Assembly (NCBI GenBank): GCA_028707675.1
Contig: JAQWAM010000138.1
Span: 1 to 5,323 of the forward strand
Reading direction: 5' to 3'
DNA: 5,323 nucleotides
DNA from: Kiritimatiellia bacterium
GTDB lineage: Bacteria; Verrucomicrobiota; Kiritimatiellia; RFP12; UBA1067
The position numbers and the translations under genes were made by a program. Below, piece after piece: positions 4,675-5,323 of the stretch (position 1 is its first letter; each line of letters starts with the position of its first letter). The notes beneath the pieces were generated by a model. The model saw only the letters and a list, made by a program, of their open reading frames with translations. It was not told the DNA's origin and ran no database searches.

Positions 4675-5323
4675 GTGACGGACATTATGCTTCTGATTAC
4701 AATCTTGCTCGGTGCGGCGGCGGTGGGCCTGCTCGCGCTGCTGCTGAAAAAAGCCGCGCGCCCGCCTGACACGGGCACCGCGCAACGCCTCGACAGTTTC
4801 GAGAAGGGACTGGAACGCACGGAACGCGCCGTGCGCGATGAGGTGGCGCGCAACCGAGAGGAACAGGCCAAGACCGCCCGCGAGCAGCGTCTGGAAACCG
4901 CCGGCAGCCAGAAAGCCTTCAGCGAGACTGTCACCGCGCGGCTGGCCGACATGGCCGCCGCGCAGGAGCGCCAGTTGGAAACGCTGTCGCGCAAGATCGC
5001 GCAGTTGTCGGAAGCCAATGAAAAACGGTTGGAGGCGGTGCGGCAAACCGTGGACGGGCGGCTGCAGAACCTGCAGTCCGATAATGCCAAACAGCTCGGC
5101 CTGATGCGGCAGACCGTGGACGAGAAACTGCAGGGCACGCTGGAGAAACGTCTGGGCGAATCTTTCAGGATGGTCAGCGACCGGCTGGAGCAGGTCCACA
5201 AGGGGTTGGGAGAAATGCAGAGCCTGGCCTCTGGCGTCGGCGACCTGAAAAAGGTGCTTTCGAATGTCAAGACCCGCGGCACCTGGGGCGAGGTGCAGCT
5301 CGGCATGCTGCTGGAGCAGGTGC
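4675..5323 (+). CDS. rmuC: RmuC family DNA recombination protein, N-terminal part (cut by window edge)
   Basis: RmuC is a membrane-tethered protein with a nuclease-like core. In E. coli it limits inversions at short inverted repeats; its exact biochemical role is unsettled. The 216 visible codons show the usual layout: an N-terminal membrane anchor (about residues 5-25, MLLITILLGAAAVGLLALLL), a long charged coiled coil (about 38-155), then the start of the conserved domain. The core signature reads DEKLQGTLEKRLGESF (149-164), LEQVHKGLGEMQSLASGVGD (171-190), LKKVLSNVKTRG (191-202) and TWGEVQLGMLLEQV (203-216). RQTVDGRLQ (123-131) is echoed by RQTVDEKLQ (145-153). The start is GTG at 4675, backed by GAGGTG 5 nt upstream; ATG at 4687 would drop four residues. 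The nuclease-like part lies beyond the window, so intactness cannot be judged. The gene is divergent from the mutase gene. Confidence 0.95.
   Translation, partial: MTDIMLLITILLGAAAVGLLALLLKKAARPPDTGTAQRLDSFEKGLERTERAVRDEVARNREEQAKTAREQRLETAGSQKAFSETVTARLADMAAAQERQLETLSRKIAQLSEANEKRLEAVRQTVDGRLQNLQSDNAKQLGLMRQTVDEKLQGTLEKRLGESFRMVSDRLEQVHKGLGEMQSLASGVGDLKKVLSNVKTRGTWGEVQLGMLLEQV

Noticed and set aside
3503..4678. Long plus-strand open frame of 391 codons antisense to the mutase, ending on the rmuC start
   Set aside because: Its translation is rich in His, Arg, Val and Gly with no recognisable domain, and it mirrors a gene with every catalytic motif in place. It is a high-GC shadow.
5041..5133. 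Repeated RQTVD-x-x-LQ segments in RmuC as a recent duplication
   Set aside because: Paired segments like this are, from memory, common in the RmuC coiled coil before the core domain; the DNA copies also differ at several bases.
4260..5306. Minus-strand open frames (348 and 219 codons) antisense to rmuC and overlapping the mutase start
   Set aside because: Ser/Arg-rich or Gln/His-rich low-quality translations opposite a clear RmuC coding frame; no ribosome-binding site or domain.
1..5323. A novel multi-gene system such as defence, mobile or biosynthetic
   Set aside because: The four genes alternate in strand, belong to known transport, glycolytic and recombination families, and show no transposase, integrase, CRISPR repeats, toxin-antitoxin pair or tRNA.

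Overview
The window is GC-rich chromosomal DNA from a bacterium, almost certainly Gram-negative, since it carries an rmuC-type gene and a lipoprotein-like signal peptide with Asp after the Cys. Long antisense open frames run through every gene, as expected at this base composition. The gene mix and a recurring promoter-like motif would fit a PVC-type lineage (Lentisphaerota/Kiritimatiellota), but this is a low-confidence guess because no rRNA or marker gene is present.

Layout. (1) Positions 1-1808, minus strand: the first 602 codons of a Na+/phosphate cotransporter (Na/Pi, NptA/PNaS family). It has a signal peptide and two Ig-like domains ahead of the membrane core, and its C-terminus lies beyond the left edge. 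(2) Positions 1809-1996: a divergent intergenic region with a ribosome-binding site and candidate -10 for the cotransporter, an A7/T7 imperfect inverted repeat, and an extended -10 facing right. (3) Positions 1997-3349, plus strand: a 12-TM membrane protein of the MOP exporter superfamily (MATE/ANK-like). (4) Positions 3359-4543, minus strand: a complete cofactor-independent phosphoglycerate mutase-like phosphotransferase of the ApgM branch, convergent with the transporter across a 9-nt gap. (5) Positions 4544-4674: a second divergent intergenic region with promoter-like elements and an imperfect 14-bp tandem repeat. (6) Positions 4675-5323, plus strand: the N-terminal 216 codons of rmuC, cut by the right edge.

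The four genes alternate in direction (minus, plus, minus, plus), so no operon is visible and each gene probably has its own promoter. Three have functions that can be named: phosphate transport, glycolysis (3PG/2PG interconversion) and genome maintenance. The fourth is a transporter with unknown substrate. I see no mobile element, CRISPR array, RNA gene or defence or biosynthetic cluster. The most notable points are the unusual N-terminus of the Na/Pi cotransporter, its pairing with an ANK-like transporter, and promoter elements that touch the start codon and suggest leaderless translation.
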